Of a stretch of 64,000 nucleotides of DNA, positions 63,617-64,000 are shown piece after piece (within the stretch, counting starts at the first letter, position 1; every line of letters starts with the position of its first letter). The stretch is taken from contig NZ_CAJHCR010000005.1 of assembly GCF_904848585.1 (NCBI RefSeq), forward strand, positions 1 through 64,000. Direction: 5' to 3'. The notes below the pieces were generated by a model. That model had not been told where the DNA came from. It ran no database searches and saw only the letters and a list, made by a program, of their open reading frames with translations. The position numbers and the translations under genes were made by a program. The stretch is from Paraburkholderia kirstenboschensis (GTDB lineage: Bacteria; Pseudomonadota; Gammaproteobacteria; Burkholderiales; Burkholderiaceae).

Positions 63617-64000
63617 TCACGGCTGCGGATGTTCAAGAAAGAATCGCAGCATTTCCGCGCTTGCGTCGGGACCCGCTGGATCCGTATAGCTACCCCGCGC
63701 ATTGCCGCCGGCCCATGCGTGAGGGGCACCGTGTATGGTCCACAGTTCTGCGTCGATACCGTCCGCTGAAACGAGCCGTGAGACGGTACAGGCACGTCCG
63801 CCGGCATCGGCCCGACGCTGTTCGCCCCCGTCATGCGGCCGCGCGGAAAAACCGTCGACGAGTTGAGCGGCATTGCGGATGCTCACCGTGGCGTCGGCGT
63901 CACCGTGAAAGACGATCACAGGCCGCTTCGGTAACGAGGCGGTATCGGGCGCGGCGCGCCGTGCCTGTACCGGACGCTTGCCGCCTTTCATCGCTGCGAG
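63617..64000 (-). CDS. PHB-depolymerase-type esterase, C-terminal part (gene cut by window edge)
   Basis: The frame is open to the window end and encodes the last ~127 residues of an Esterase_phb/LpqC-type alpha/beta hydrolase. VIVFHGDADATVSIRNAAQL carries the acidic member of the triad and WTIHGAPHAWAGGNARGSYT the His; SAEMLRFFLEHPQP closes the domain. The nucleophile Ser lies upstream, outside the window. Such enzymes release 3-hydroxybutyrate oligomers or act as carboxylesterases. I take no start codon, because the Met at 63991 lies within the domain. Confidence 0.85.
   Translation of the reverse strand, partial: LAAMKGGKRPVQARRAAPDTASLPKRPVIVFHGDADATVSIRNAAQLVDGFSARPHDGGEQRRADAGGRACTVSRLVSADGIDAELWTIHGAPHAWAGGNARGSYTDPAGPDASAEMLRFFLEHPQP

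Overview
The window looks like chromosomal DNA of a Burkholderiaceae member, most likely Paraburkholderia or a close relative. This is inferred from the high GC content with GC-rich third codon positions, a Burkholderia-type trimeric porin, DUF4148, DUF1488, DUF1653 and DUF3300 proteins, short H-NS-like proteins, an extra infA, and the overall gene set. I see no rRNA, tRNA, CRISPR array, integrase or intact insertion sequence. It is mainly a metabolic and accessory-metabolic region.

Layout. 0-6 kb: the end of a DUF3300 gene, then a minus-strand PTS operon for N-acetylglucosamine (an EIIA-HPr-EI fusion and a IICB permease). It is flanked by two broken genes: a scrambled phosphoketolase upstream and a short possible glycogen phosphorylase remnant downstream. 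6-12.5 kb: gene-poor, with a small lipoprotein, a porin, a short acidic Pro-rich ORF and a CBS-BON protein. 12.5-15.7 kb: a YqjI-like His-rich PadR regulator with a clear palindromic operator, a siderophore-interacting ferric reductase and an MFS transporter. 15.7-24.5 kb: a valine/isobutyryl-CoA degradation operon (acyl-CoA dehydrogenase, acyl-CoA synthetase, mmsA, mmsB, enoyl-CoA hydratase, 3-hydroxyisobutyryl-CoA hydrolase) with a divergent AraC regulator; the hydrolase is frameshifted.

24.5-35 kb: an NfeD/slipin membrane protease pair separated by a 49-bp tandem repeat array, then a purine permease, an AcoR-like sigma-54 activator, small ferredoxin and DUF genes, a YheO-type regulator, and an IF-1 gene preceded by strong hairpins. 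35-37 kb: a NasT-NasS nitrate-sensing pair without nitrate reductase genes. 37-48.6 kb: an L-rhamnose cluster with a complete ABC importer, mutarotase, lactonase, two SDR dehydrogenases, L-rhamnonate dehydratase, an MFS transporter and a LysR regulator. It fits the non-phosphorylated diketo route, but the final hydrolase is not in the window.

48.8-55.6 kb: mostly small genes (MFS efflux, small secreted protein, H-NS-like protein, low-molecular-weight phosphatase, DnaJ-domain protein, flavin reductase). 55.7-59 kb: a ferritin-like protein, amidase and CDP-diacylglycerol pyrophosphatase in series. 59-63 kb: a sulfatase lipoprotein, a formylglycine-generating enzyme with both catalytic cysteines, and a periplasmic binding protein in one operon. 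The sulfatase has a non-canonical C-A-I-T-R active-site motif. The window ends inside a PHB-depolymerase-type esterase gene.

The points most worth a second look are the 49-bp hairpin array in the slipin leader, the sulfatase with a variant modification motif beside its own maturase, the inverted phosphoketolase remnant, the His-rich PadR with its operator, and the frameshifted valine-pathway hydrolase.
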